Part shown: positions 24,180 to 33,033 of the stretch, one piece after another
How the letters are laid out: the number at the start of each line of letters is the position of its first letter
How positions within the stretch are numbered: position 1 is the first letter of the stretch
NCBI RefSeq assembly: GCF_003797835.1
Contig: NZ_RKMF01000019.1
Coordinates: forward strand, 1-44,490
Length of the DNA stretch: 44,490 bases
Reading direction: 5' to 3'
Source: Kocuria soli
GTDB lineage: Bacteria; Actinomycetota; Actinomycetes; Actinomycetales; Micrococcaceae
Program-made: the position numbers and the translations under genes
The notes under the pieces: model-generated
What the model saw: the letters and a program-made list of their open reading frames with translations, nothing else
Databases searched by the model: none
What the model was told of the DNA's origin: nothing

Positions 24180-25824
24180 CGGCCCCTTGGTGGTCCAGTC
24201 CGACCGCACCGTGTTGCTGGAGGTCGATCACGACCAGGCCGAGGAGGCCCGGCGGGAACTGGCGGTCTTTGCCGAACTCGAACGCGCCCCCGAGCACGTC
24301 CACACCTACCGGTTGACCCCGCTGGGACTCTGGAACGCGCGGGCCGCCGGTGTGGACGCGGAAGCCGTCGTCGACACCCTGCTCGAGTACTCGCGCTACC
24401 CCGTGCCCCACTCCCTGCTGATCGACATCGACGAGACCATGGGACGGTGGGGCCGCCTGGTGCTCGAGAAGGACCCCGTCCACGGTCTGGTGCTGCGCTG
24501 TGACGACTTCCCCGTCTACGAGGAGATCTCCCGGGCCAAACGGATCCAGCCGCTGTTGGGCCCGCGCATCGATCCCCGGACCACCGTGGTGCACGCGAGC
24601 GCCCGCGGTGAGCTGAAGCAGCAGTTGCTCAAGCTCGGGTGGCCCGCGCAGGATCGGGCCGGGTACGTGGACGGGACGCCGTACCCGATCACGCTCACGG
24701 AGACCGATGCCAGGAGCGGGCAGCCCTGGGGCCTGCGGCCCTACCAGGCCGCCGCCGTCGACGCCTTCTGGGCCACCGGCGCGGGCACCGTGGTCCTGCC
24801 CTGCGGGGCCGGGAAGACAGTGGTGGGGGCCTCGGTGTTGGCCGCGTCCTCGACCACCGCTCTCATCCTGTGCACCTCGGCGGTGGCCGCGCGACAATGG
24901 CGTGACGAACTGATTGCCCGCACGAGCTTGACCAGCGACGAGGTCGGTGAGTACACGTCCCGGTCCAAGGAGATCCGCCCGGTGACCATTGCGACGTATC
25001 AGATGCTGGCCACACGACGTGGCGAGTTCTGGCCGCACCTCGAACTGCTCGACGGCCAGGACTGGGGACTGATCGTCTACGACGAGGTCCACCTCCTGCC
25101 CGCCCCCGTCTTCCGGCGGACCGCGGACATCCAGGCGCGTCGTCGCCTCGGGCTCACCGCCACCCTGGTGCGGGAGGACGGACGCGAGGGCGAGGTCTTC
25201 TCCCTGATCGGCCCCAAGCGCTTCGAAGCGTCCTGGAAGGACATGGAGGCCCAGGGCTGGATCGCCCCGGCCGAATGCGTGGAGGTTCGCGTGGACCTTC
25301 CGGAGTCGGACCGCCTGGTGTACGCCACGGCCGAGGACAAGGACCGCTACCGGCTGGCGGCTTCCTCGCCGCAGAAGAACGCCGTGGTCCAGAAACTGCT
25401 GGAACGCCACCCGGGCGAGCAGGCCCTGGTGATCGGTCAGTTCGTGGAACAGCTCGAAGAACTCGGCGAGCTCCTGGACGCCCCCGTGCTGACCGGCAAG
25501 ACCCCGGCCAGACAACGGCAGGAACTCTACGACCGGTTCCGGGCCGGTGAACTGCCCGTGCTGGTGGTCTCCAAGGTGGCGAACTTCTCCGTCGACCTGC
25601 CCTCCGCCACCGTCGCGATCCAGGTCTCCGGGACCTTCGGGTCCCGGCAGGAGGAGGCCCAACGCCTGGGACGACTGCTGCGGCCCGCCCCGGGTGGGCA
25701 GCAGGCGACGTTCTACACGGTGGTCGCCCGGGACACGGTGGACACGGTGTTCGCCGCCAAGCGCCAGCGATTCCTGGCCGAGCAGGGTTACGCGTATCTC
25801 ATCACCGATCTCGAGGAGCACTGA
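24172..25824 (+). CDS. DNA repair helicase, XPB/ERCC3 type
   Basis: A superfamily 2 ATP-dependent 3'-5' DNA helicase, homologous to XPB of TFIIH; the mycobacterial homologue is a DNA repair helicase. The 550-aa protein has an N-terminal damage-recognition-like region, Walker A CGAGKT at 211-216, DEVH box at 304-307, and the XPB-specific RED motif at 334-336. VVSKVANFSVDLPSATVAIQ, SGTFGSRQEEAQRLGRLLRP form motifs V and VI in the second RecA lobe. The GTG at 24172 has AAGGAG 7 nt upstream and overlaps the previous gene by 8 nt. It is followed by thymidine kinase 3 nt later, so the genes probably form one unit. Confidence 0.94.
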   Translation: MPDGPLVVQSDRTVLLEVDHDQAEEARRELAVFAELERAPEHVHTYRLTPLGLWNARAAGVDAEAVVDTLLEYSRYPVPHSLLIDIDETMGRWGRLVLEKDPVHGLVLRCDDFPVYEEISRAKRIQPLLGPRIDPRTTVVHASARGELKQQLLKLGWPAQDRAGYVDGTPYPITLTETDARSGQPWGLRPYQAAAVDAFWATGAGTVVLPCGAGKTVVGASVLAASSTTALILCTSAVAARQWRDELIARTSLTSDEVGEYTSRSKEIRPVTIATYQMLATRRGEFWPHLELLDGQDWGLIVYDEVHLLPAPVFRRTADIQARRRLGLTATLVREDGREGEVFSLIGPKRFEASWKDMEAQGWIAPAECVEVRVDLPESDRLVYATAEDKDRYRLAASSPQKNAVVQKLLERHPGEQALVIGQFVEQLEELGELLDAPVLTGKTPARQRQELYDRFRAGELPVLVVSKVANFSVDLPSATVAIQVSGTFGSRQEEAQRLGRLLRPAPGGQQATFYTVVARDTVDTVFAAKRQRFLAEQGYAYLITDLEEH

Positions 25825-25827
25825 CGG

Positions 25828-26454
25828 GTGGCGAAACTGTACTTCCGCCACGGAGCCATGAACTCCGGAAAATCCACCGCGTTGTTACAGGCTGCGTTCA
25901 ACTACGAGGAACGCGGGCAGCGTGTCCTGCTGGCCAAGGCCCAGGTGGACACCAAGGGCGACGCCCACGTGGTCTCACGCTTGGGGATCTCCCGCCAGGT
26001 GGACCTGCTGGTCTCTCCCGAGGACGACGTCCGTTCCCGGTTCCAGCAGCTGGCCGCCGGTGCCGAGCCCGAAGCCCTCATGGACACGGTGACCCTGCCA
26101 CCCGTGTCCTGCCTGCTGGTGGACGAGGCCCAGTTCCTCTCCCCCGCCCAGGTGGAAGACCTCCTGCGCATCGCCGTCCTGGACGGTGTTCCCGTACTGG
26201 CCTACGGGATCCGCACGGACTTCCGGACCCGCTCCTTCCCCGGGTCCGCGCGCCTGCTCGAACTGGCGCACTCCTTGGAGGAGCTCAAGACGATCTGCCG
26301 GTGCGGCCGCAAGGCCATGTTCAACGCCCGCAAGGTGGATGGCCGGTTCGTGTTCGCCGGTGACCAGGTGGCGATCGACGGCGAGGTGAACTACGAATCG
26401 CTGTGCGCGGCGTGTTACCTGCGCTTCTCGGACGGCGCGCTCGGGCCGGCCTGA
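25828..26454 (+). CDS. tdk: Thymidine kinase (type II)
   Basis: Phosphorylates thymidine to dTMP with ATP in the pyrimidine salvage pathway. The 208-aa protein has the P-loop GAMNSGKS (9-16), Walker B-like LLVDEAQFL (D99-E100) and the structural zinc cysteines C157, C159, C193 and C196 in the C-terminal lasso region. LAYGIRTDFRTRSFPGS is the family's phosphate/substrate loop. The GTG start comes 3 nt after the XPB stop, with GAGGAG about 9 nt upstream. Linkage to XPB suggests cotranscription. Identity is secure. Confidence 0.95.
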   Translation: MAKLYFRHGAMNSGKSTALLQAAFNYEERGQRVLLAKAQVDTKGDAHVVSRLGISRQVDLLVSPEDDVRSRFQQLAAGAEPEALMDTVTLPPVSCLLVDEAQFLSPAQVEDLLRIAVLDGVPVLAYGIRTDFRTRSFPGSARLLELAHSLEELKTICRCGRKAMFNARKVDGRFVFAGDQVAIDGEVNYESLCAACYLRFSDGALGPA

Positions 26455-26462
26455 GACTGCCC

Positions 26463-26508
26463 GGCCGGTTGCCCAGCTGGTTCCTGGCCGGTTGCCGCGC
26501 TGGTTGCC
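26463..26508. repeat. Two tandem 23-bp repeats built from GGTTGCC units
   Basis: GGCCGGTTGCC... (26463-26485) and GGCCGGTTGCC... (26486-26508) differ at three positions. Each contains two GGTT(G/C)C(C/T) subrepeats. The repeats lie 8 bp after the thymidine-kinase stop. I see no hairpin with a U-tract. Confidence 0.5.
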
Positions 26509-26548
26509 GGACGGGGAAGCAGACCTGACGCCGTCGACCGACCTGCCG

Positions 26549-26554
26549 TACAGT
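26549..26554 (+). promoter_or_regulatory. Possible -10 element upstream of the two-component operon
   Basis: TACAGT lies 66 nt before the GTG at 26621. If used, the repeat at 26581-26598 would sit about 20 nt downstream of the start, favouring repression. The alternative GAGAAT at 26608-26613 (7 nt before the GTG) would put that repeat near -35, favouring activation. Confidence 0.35.
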
Positions 26555-26580
26555 GCACGCACAGAGGAGGCTGGAATCCG

Positions 26581-26598
26581 TCACAGCGGCCTCACAGA
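26581..26598 (+). promoter_or_regulatory. PhoP-box-like direct repeat upstream of the response-regulator gene
   Basis: TCACAGC, a 4-nt spacer (GGCC) and TCACAGA form a direct repeat. This matches the Mycobacterium tuberculosis PhoP consensus of two TCACAGC-like heptamers spaced by 4 bp, with one mismatch. It lies 22 nt before the start of a PhoP-like regulator, so autoregulation is likely. Confidence 0.65.
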
Positions 26599-26620
26599 AA
26601 ACGTCGGGAGAATCGAACGC

Positions 26621-27334
26621 GTGAACACCAAGACTCCTGAAGCCAAACTGCTGGTCGTCGACGACGAACCCAACATCCTCGAGCTGCTGGCCACCTCGCT
26701 GCGCTTCGCCGGGTTCGACGTCGTGACAGCCGCCAACGGCCGCGACGCCATCACCAAGGCGGAGCAGGAGGACCCGGACCTGGCCGTCCTGGACGTCATG
26801 CTCCCCGACCTGGACGGGTTCGCCGTCACCCGCAAGCTGCGCGCCGAGGGTCGCTCCTTCCCGATCGTCTTCCTCACGGCCAAGGACGACACCGACGACA
26901 AGGTCCAGGGACTGACCGTCGGTGGCGACGACTACGTGACCAAGCCGTTCAGCCTGGACGAGGTCGTGGCCCGGATCCGCGCGGTCCTGCGCCGTACCCA
27001 GCCGGCCGAGGAGGACGACTCCCGGCTGCGCGTCGACGACCTGGTGCTCGACGACGACGCGCACGAGGTTTACCGCGGCGACCGTGAGATCGATCTCTCG
27101 CCCACCGAGTTCAAGCTCCTGCGCTACCTGATGCTCAACCCCAACCGGGTGCTGTCCAAGGCCCAGATCTTGGACCACGTGTGGGAGTACGACTTCAACG
27201 GGGACGCCTCGATCGTTGAGTCCTACATCTCCTACTTGCGGCGCAAGATCGACAACGACCCCAATCTGCCCCCGCTGATCCACACCAAGCGCGGTGTGGG
27301 CTACCTGCTGCGCACGGCGAACAAGAACTCCTGA
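26621..27334 (+). CDS. OmpR-family response regulator, PhoP/TrcR-like
   Basis: A DNA-binding response regulator of 237 aa that partners with the following sensor kinase. The receiver domain has VVDDEPNI at 12-19, phosphoacceptor D58 in AVLDVMLPD, T86 and K108 in VGGDDYVTKPFSLDEVV. The C-terminal winged-helix (about 130-230) has LSPTEFKLLRYL, VLSKAQILDHVWEYDF and VESYISYLRRKID, a pattern closest to M. tuberculosis PhoP and TrcR. GTG at 26621 follows a GAGAAT -10-like box by 7 nt and a GGGAG that could be a ribosome site. A PhoP-box-like repeat lies upstream. PhoP versus TrcR cannot be settled from sequence alone. Confidence 0.9.
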   Translation: MNTKTPEAKLLVVDDEPNILELLATSLRFAGFDVVTAANGRDAITKAEQEDPDLAVLDVMLPDLDGFAVTRKLRAEGRSFPIVFLTAKDDTDDKVQGLTVGGDDYVTKPFSLDEVVARIRAVLRRTQPAEEDDSRLRVDDLVLDDDAHEVYRGDREIDLSPTEFKLLRYLMLNPNRVLSKAQILDHVWEYDFNGDASIVESYISYLRRKIDNDPNLPPLIHTKRGVGYLLRTANKNS

Positions 27335-27358
27335 CCCCGTCCCGGAGCATCCGCCCCC

Positions 27359-28993
27359 GTGGAGACCCTCGCAGCCCGCTGGCGAGCGTCATCACTGCGC
27401 ACGCAGTTGATGGCGCTGACCGGCATGCTCCTGGCCGTCAGCATCGTCGTCACCAGCTTCGTGGCGATCTCCGTGCTGCGGGATTCTCTGATTAATTCGA
27501 TCGACGAGGACCTGCAGGACTCGTTGCATTCGGTGTCCACGGCACTCATGTCCGAGATGACGGGCAGCCCGACGGAGACCGTCCCGCACCAGGGCTTCCT
27601 GCTCTCCGAGGACGGCAAGGTCGTGGCGCACGTCGACGCCACGGGCACGACGACCGCCCAGCCTGACACTCAGCCCGATCTGTCGCGGTTCGACCGAGAG
27701 ATGGTCGAACAGTCGGAACAGCTGGGGATCACCGTTCCGTCGGCCAACGGGGCGGAGGGGTCCTGGCGGGTCGTGGCGGCACCACAGTCCCGGACCTCCT
27801 ACACGGTGGTGGTAGCCGAGCCGCTGGGTGACACCAACGGGCTGGTCTCGGCGATCACTCTGCTGACCTTGAGCTTCGGGGCTGCCACCCTGCTGGCTGC
27901 CCTGGTGGTGGGGTGGGTGCTGATCACCCGCGCCTTCCAACCGTTGAAAAAGGTCGAACAGACCGCGGCACAGATCGCCGAAGGCGACCTCTCACGGCGT
28001 ATGGCCGGGTACAACTCGGAAACCGAGGTCGGTCAGCTGTCGATGTCGCTCAACCGCATGTTGGGCCACATCGAGGACGCCTTCGACGCCCGGACACGGT
28101 CGGAGGCCAGGCTGCGGCAGTTCGTCGCGGACGCCTCCCACGAGCTGCGCACCCCACTGGTCTCCATCCGCGGATATTCCGAGCTCTACCGCCACGGCGC
28201 GCTGCGGGACGAGGAGCAGGTCGGACAGGCCATGGGCCGGATCGAGTCCGAAGCGACGCGGATGACCCAATTGGTCGAGGACCTGTTGTCCCTGGCCCGG
28301 TTGGACAGCAAGCGGGAACTGGCCACCGACGACGTCGACCTCCTGGTCCTGGCGCACGACGCCGCCGCGGACTTCGCGGCCTCCAGCCCGGACCGGTCCG
28401 TCACGGTCACGAACCTCGACGACGGCCCCGCGACTCCCGTGTGGACGCGAGGCGAGGAAGCCAAACTGCGGCAGGTTGTGGCCAACCTCATGACCAATGC
28501 CGTGAGGTACACACCCAAGGGCAGCGACCTGCAGATTCTGATCGGCACCGTGCCGCTGACCGGGGTCCCCCGGGACCAGCGTCCCTCGACGGCCGGGAAC
28601 ACCGACCCCGCGGAGTTCCTCGCCCAGATCAAGGTCCGCGACCACGGCCCCGGCATCAAGGGCGCCGACCGGGCCAAGGTTTTCGAACGCTTCTACCGGG
28701 CCGACACGTCCCGAACTCGAGAGACGGGCGGGACCGGGTTGGGTCTGTCGATCGTCTCCGCCGTGATCGACCAGCACGGGGGCACCGTGACCCTGGAGGA
28801 CACCCCGGGTGGCGGGGCGACGTTCGTCGTGTCCCTGCCCAGCATCTCCACACCCGAGCCGCCGCCGGAGACTCTCGACGAACTCCCGGCAGTGCCCGAA
28901 CCCACGGCGCCTCCCGTCGTGGAGGACGACCTCCCGCCGATCCCCGAGATCGACGACGACGATCCCGACATCATCCACGACCCCCGCCCCTGA
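27359..28993 (+). CDS. Sensor histidine kinase, PhoR/TrcS-like
   Basis: An inner-membrane sensor kinase of 544 aa, partner of the upstream regulator (24-bp gap). Helix 1 is near 18-40, an extracytoplasmic domain runs to about 160, and helix 2 is near 161-190. A HAMP region (191-245) follows. HisKA has H261 in VADASHELRTPL. The HATPase part has N380 in VVANLMTNAVRYTP, DHGPGIK at 428-434, FERFYR and GGTGLGLSIV at 457-466. The last ~50 residues are a Pro/Asp/Glu-rich tail (ELPAVPEPTAPPVVEDDLPP), not needed for catalysis. The GTG start lacks a strong ribosome site; reinitiation from the regulator gene is possible. A long hairpin follows the stop. Confidence 0.93.
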   Translation: METLAARWRASSLRTQLMALTGMLLAVSIVVTSFVAISVLRDSLINSIDEDLQDSLHSVSTALMSEMTGSPTETVPHQGFLLSEDGKVVAHVDATGTTTAQPDTQPDLSRFDREMVEQSEQLGITVPSANGAEGSWRVVAAPQSRTSYTVVVAEPLGDTNGLVSAITLLTLSFGAATLLAALVVGWVLITRAFQPLKKVEQTAAQIAEGDLSRRMAGYNSETEVGQLSMSLNRMLGHIEDAFDARTRSEARLRQFVADASHELRTPLVSIRGYSELYRHGALRDEEQVGQAMGRIESEATRMTQLVEDLLSLARLDSKRELATDDVDLLVLAHDAAADFAASSPDRSVTVTNLDDGPATPVWTRGEEAKLRQVVANLMTNAVRYTPKGSDLQILIGTVPLTGVPRDQRPSTAGNTDPAEFLAQIKVRDHGPGIKGADRAKVFERFYRADTSRTRETGGTGLGLSIVSAVIDQHGGTVTLEDTPGGGATFVVSLPSISTPEPPPETLDELPAVPEPTAPPVVEDDLPPIPEIDDDDPDIIHDPRP

Positions 28994-29009
28994 CCTCCCT
29001 GTCCCTCTC

Positions 29010-29078
29010 CCCCGCCGAGTGTCCGAGTTCGGTCACCGTGGGGCACCGGAAGCGACCGAACTCGGACTTTCGGCGGGG
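29010..29078. terminator. Long hairpin between convergent genes (family of shared hairpins)
   Basis: GTCCGAGTTCGGTC (29021-29034) pairs perfectly with 29054-29067, and CCCCGCCGA (29010-29018) with 29070-29078; two bases between the stems mismatch. It lies between the kinase stop (28993) and the RNase HI stop (29089). The core CCGCCGAGTGTCCG is shared with the hairpin at 30060, which suggests a repeated element family. Confidence 0.75.
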
Positions 29079-29088
29079 TGAAGGCGGG

Positions 29089-30024
29089 TCAGGACTCCTC
29101 GGTTACCTGGTGGTGTCGTAGGAACCAGTCGCCCAGCTCGTTGCGAGAGTCCTCCCTGGTCCACAGGGAGGCGTGCACGCGGGTACCCGGAGCCACGGTA
29201 CTGCCCACCAGGTGGGTCGAGACCAGCACGGCGTTTCGGCTCAGCGTCAGGACCTCGACCACGTGGACGTCGGCCTCGGCGTCCCCTCCCGACAGGGCGT
29301 CGGCCTCGACCGGGCGGCCGTCTGCCCCGATCAGCACCGCGTCGGGGTGAACCCGGGCCGCGGGGACGCCGCCCCGGATCCGCTGGAGTTCCAGACCCAG
29401 GACCTCCCGGTCCGGTGTGACGCCTTCGGCCAGTGACTCCTGCTGAACGTCCAGGGTGGCCAACAGGTCCGGATCCTGGTCCTGTGCCTCCTCCTGGGGA
29501 TCGTATTCACCGGAGTCGTACGTGAAGTCGCTCGCCGCGCGGCCCGCGGAAACTCCACCGGCGGCCGCCAGGCCCGGGCCCGTCTCAGGTGCCTTCCCTG
29601 CTTGGAACGCGCGTGCGGCGGCGTTGGCCCGCGCGTCGGCGGCCTCGTTGAGTTCGTGGCCGGCGTGGCCCTTGACCCACTCGAAGGTCACGTCACGGCC
29701 TTCCATGGCCGCATCCAGTGCTTTCATCAGGTCCAGGTTCATCACGGGCTTGCCGTCCCGCTTCTTCCAGCCCTTCTTCTTCCAGCCGGGCATCCACTTG
29801 GTGATCGAGTTGATCACGTACTGGCTGTCGCACAGCACCCGCAGCGGTTCGTCCAGGTGCGCGGTGGATTCCAGCAGGTCCAGAACGGCCTTCAACTCAC
29901 CCAGGTTGTTCGTGCCGTGCTCCCACCCGCCGGCCTGCCACGAGTCGTCGTCGATGTACCAGGCCCATCCGGCCGGCCCGGGATTGCCCAGCGCGGAACC
30001 ATCGGCTGCTGCGGTGATTGTCAT
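29089..30024 (-). CDS. rnhA: Ribonuclease HI fused to a C-terminal DUF4440-like domain
   Basis: An RNA/DNA-hybrid endonuclease of 311 aa, about twice the usual length. The RNase HI domain (1-140) has all catalytic residues: D8 in AADGSALGN, E43 in NLGELKAV, D66 in CDSQY, H123 or H120 near the handle and D130 in NEAADARANAAA. A Gly/Ala/Gln/Glu-rich linker follows (about 140-205). The C-terminal domain (about 205-311) has HPDAVLIGADGRPVEADAL, LSRNAVLVSTHLV and RVHASLWTREDSRNELGDWF, resembling the DUF4440/NTF2-like family. The ATG at 30024 is chosen because MTITAAADGSALGN begins the family; upstream sequence has no ribosome site. It is flanked on both sides by long hairpins, so it is likely a single-gene unit. 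Confidence 0.9.
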   Translation of the reverse strand: MTITAAADGSALGNPGPAGWAWYIDDDSWQAGGWEHGTNNLGELKAVLDLLESTAHLDEPLRVLCDSQYVINSITKWMPGWKKKGWKKRDGKPVMNLDLMKALDAAMEGRDVTFEWVKGHAGHELNEAADARANAAARAFQAGKAPETGPGLAAAGGVSAGRAASDFTYDSGEYDPQEEAQDQDPDLLATLDVQQESLAEGVTPDREVLGLELQRIRGGVPAARVHPDAVLIGADGRPVEADALSGGDAEADVHVVEVLTLSRNAVLVSTHLVGSTVAPGTRVHASLWTREDSRNELGDWFLRHHQVTEES

Positions 30025-30059
30025 GGGGAACACTCTTTCACGAGCCTCGGACAGAAAAA

Positions 30060-30130
30060 CCTCCGCCGAGTGTCCGTTTCCGGTCGCTTTCCACGGGTGG
30101 AAGCGACCGGAAACGGACACTCGGCGGAGG
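30060..30130 (-). terminator. 30-bp perfect hairpin with T-tract, groEL terminator
   Basis: Bases 30060-30089 are the exact reverse complement of 30101-30130, around an 11-nt loop that can itself pair. On the minus strand TTTTTCTGTC follows immediately, giving an intrinsic terminator for groEL. The core CCGCCGAGTGTCCGTTT is related to the hairpin at 29010. Confidence 0.85.
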
Positions 30131-30171
30131 TGTGGGGTGCTGCGCGGCAGCTGATCAGCCGTGCGGCTGGA

Positions 30172-31899
<1,728 letters not shown>

Positions 31900-31962
31900 T
31901 CACCGAGTTCGGCTGGAGTTCACTCACTGTGCCGGGAACCGTGGCGGCCGCAGCATGGCCAC

Positions 31963-31989
31963 CTAGCAGTCCACGCGACTGAGTGCTAA
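31963..31989 (-). promoter_or_regulatory. CIRCE-like HrcA operator 1 of groEL
   Basis: CTAGCAGTC, a 9-nt spacer and GAGTGCTAA match the CIRCE consensus TTAGCACTC-N9-GAGTGCTAA with two mismatches in one arm. It lies upstream of groEL, 35 bp from a second site (31998-32024). Confidence 0.75.
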
Positions 31990-31997
31990 GCCCATTA

Positions 31998-32024
31998 TTG
32001 GCACTCTGTCCGGGTGAGTGCAAA
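31998..32024 (-). promoter_or_regulatory. CIRCE-like HrcA operator 2 of groEL
   Basis: TTGGCACTC, a 9-nt spacer (TGTCCGGGT) and GAGTGCAAA match CIRCE with one mismatch per arm. Together with 31963-31989 this forms a tandem pair for HrcA repression. The hrcA gene itself is not in the window. Confidence 0.8.
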
Positions 32025-32073
32025 CCCCTTGAGCCAGTTCGACTCAGTGTTCACCGTGGGCGTTCACGGCGAC

Positions 32074-32733
32074 TCACGCACCGTCCTCGGCAAGATCGGA
32101 TCCGATCACGACGACGATCGGGTAACCCACCGCCTCGTCACTGGCCACTTGTTCGATCCCCAGATGATCCGCGACGGCCTGCGCCTGTTCCTCGTCGTCG
32201 GCGTAGTAGACCACGCTCTGCTCCACACCCACGCCCCAGTCGTCGGTGGCGGAGACCGTCCACCCGGCTGAGCTCAGGTCCTGGGCCGTGGTGCCCGCGG
32301 CCCCGTCGACCTCGGCCGCGTTGTAGACGCCCACCTGGACGGAGGCGTCGGGCTCCACCGTGGGTTCGGCCTCCTGCGTGGGCGTGGCCGATTCGGTCGC
32401 CTCTTGCGACTGCGACTGAGACTGCGACGGCGAGGCCGAAGCCCCACTCGCAGCCCCCGGGGCGGCCTCGGAGTTGCCGCCGAGCAGGTAGGCAGCCGCT
32501 CCGACCGCGAGGGCCACCGCCCCGGCCAGGAGCAGACCGGCGATCTGGCGGGTCACCCGCGGGGCGGGGGCGTCCAGGGCCCTGTGGGCTCCGACTCGCG
32601 CCCCCTCCTCCGGTACGTCGTCGAAGGCGTCGCGTGGCCACGACGACGCGGAGGCCGACGACGAGGTACACCCCGCGGACACCTCGGGGTCGCGCGCGGG
32701 CGGGTTGGCCGGAGACTGACTGGACGGGGTCAT
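32074..32733 (-). CDS. Membrane-anchored LytR C-terminal (LytR_C) domain protein
   Basis: A 219-aa protein with about 60 polar N-terminal cytoplasmic residues, one membrane helix (about 63-85: IAGLLLAGAVALAVGAAAYL), a Ser/Gln/Glu/Thr-rich extracytoplasmic linker (SPSQSQSQSQEATESATPTQ) and a C-terminal LytR_C domain (about 128-219: VQVGVYNAAEVDGAAGTTAQ, then WTVSATDDWGVG and VVYYADDEEQAQAVADHLG). LytR_C domains occur in LCP-family cell-wall proteins; alone their role is not known. ATG at 32733 is preferred over 32742 because GGGAGG lies 9 nt before it. It is adjacent to a DUF3263 gene, a pairing I also recall from mycobacteria near groEL2. Confidence 0.85.
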   Translation of the reverse strand: MTPSSQSPANPPARDPEVSAGCTSSSASASSWPRDAFDDVPEEGARVGAHRALDAPAPRVTRQIAGLLLAGAVALAVGAAAYLLGGNSEAAPGAASGASASPSQSQSQSQEATESATPTQEAEPTVEPDASVQVGVYNAAEVDGAAGTTAQDLSSAGWTVSATDDWGVGVEQSVVYYADDEEQAQAVADHLGIEQVASDEAVGYPIVVVIGSDLAEDGA

Positions 32734-32784
32734 GGGCACCATCCTCCCATCTCGGGCAGCCCCACGGCCCCGGGACGGTCCCGC

Positions 32785-33030
32785 TCAGGCCGTCGCACCG
32801 GAGGCCCCGTCACGCTGGTCACGGAGTCTGCGCAGCAAGGCGGGCCGCAGCGCCCAGGCGTCCGCGTCGTCGATGAGCACGTTGAGCCGTTGGTAGTACG
32901 CCGTCACCGGGATCCCGAGCTCGCTGCGGATCGCCCGTTCCTTGGCACCCTGGTACTTGAACCGCCGCCCCTCGAGTTCGAGGATCTGCAGGCTCAGGTC
33001 GTCCAGCCCCGCGGGCTGCTGTTCCCCCAC
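32785..33030 (-). CDS. DUF3263 domain protein
   Basis: A small actinobacterial protein of 81 aa and unknown function. The DUF3263 core is ILELEGRRFKYQGAKERAIR, then GIPVTAYYQRLNVLIDDADA and LRPALLRRLRDQRD. The helix-turn-helix-like layout (GAKERAIRSELGIPVTAYYQRLN) suggests a nucleic-acid binding role, which is inference. The GTG start lies 3 nt after the SDR stop codon and has AAGGG about 8 nt upstream, so it is probably cotranscribed with the SDR gene and the downstream LytR_C gene. Confidence 0.87.
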   Translation of the reverse strand: MGEQQPAGLDDLSLQILELEGRRFKYQGAKERAIRSELGIPVTAYYQRLNVLIDDADAWALRPALLRRLRDQRDGASGATA

Positions 33031-33033
33031 GGT

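Noticed and set aside
31981-32006. An inverted repeat GAGTGCTAA-N8-TTGGCACTC between the two CIRCE sites
   Set aside because: The arm order is the reverse of a HrcA operator. It arises from the neighbouring halves of two true CIRCE-like sites.
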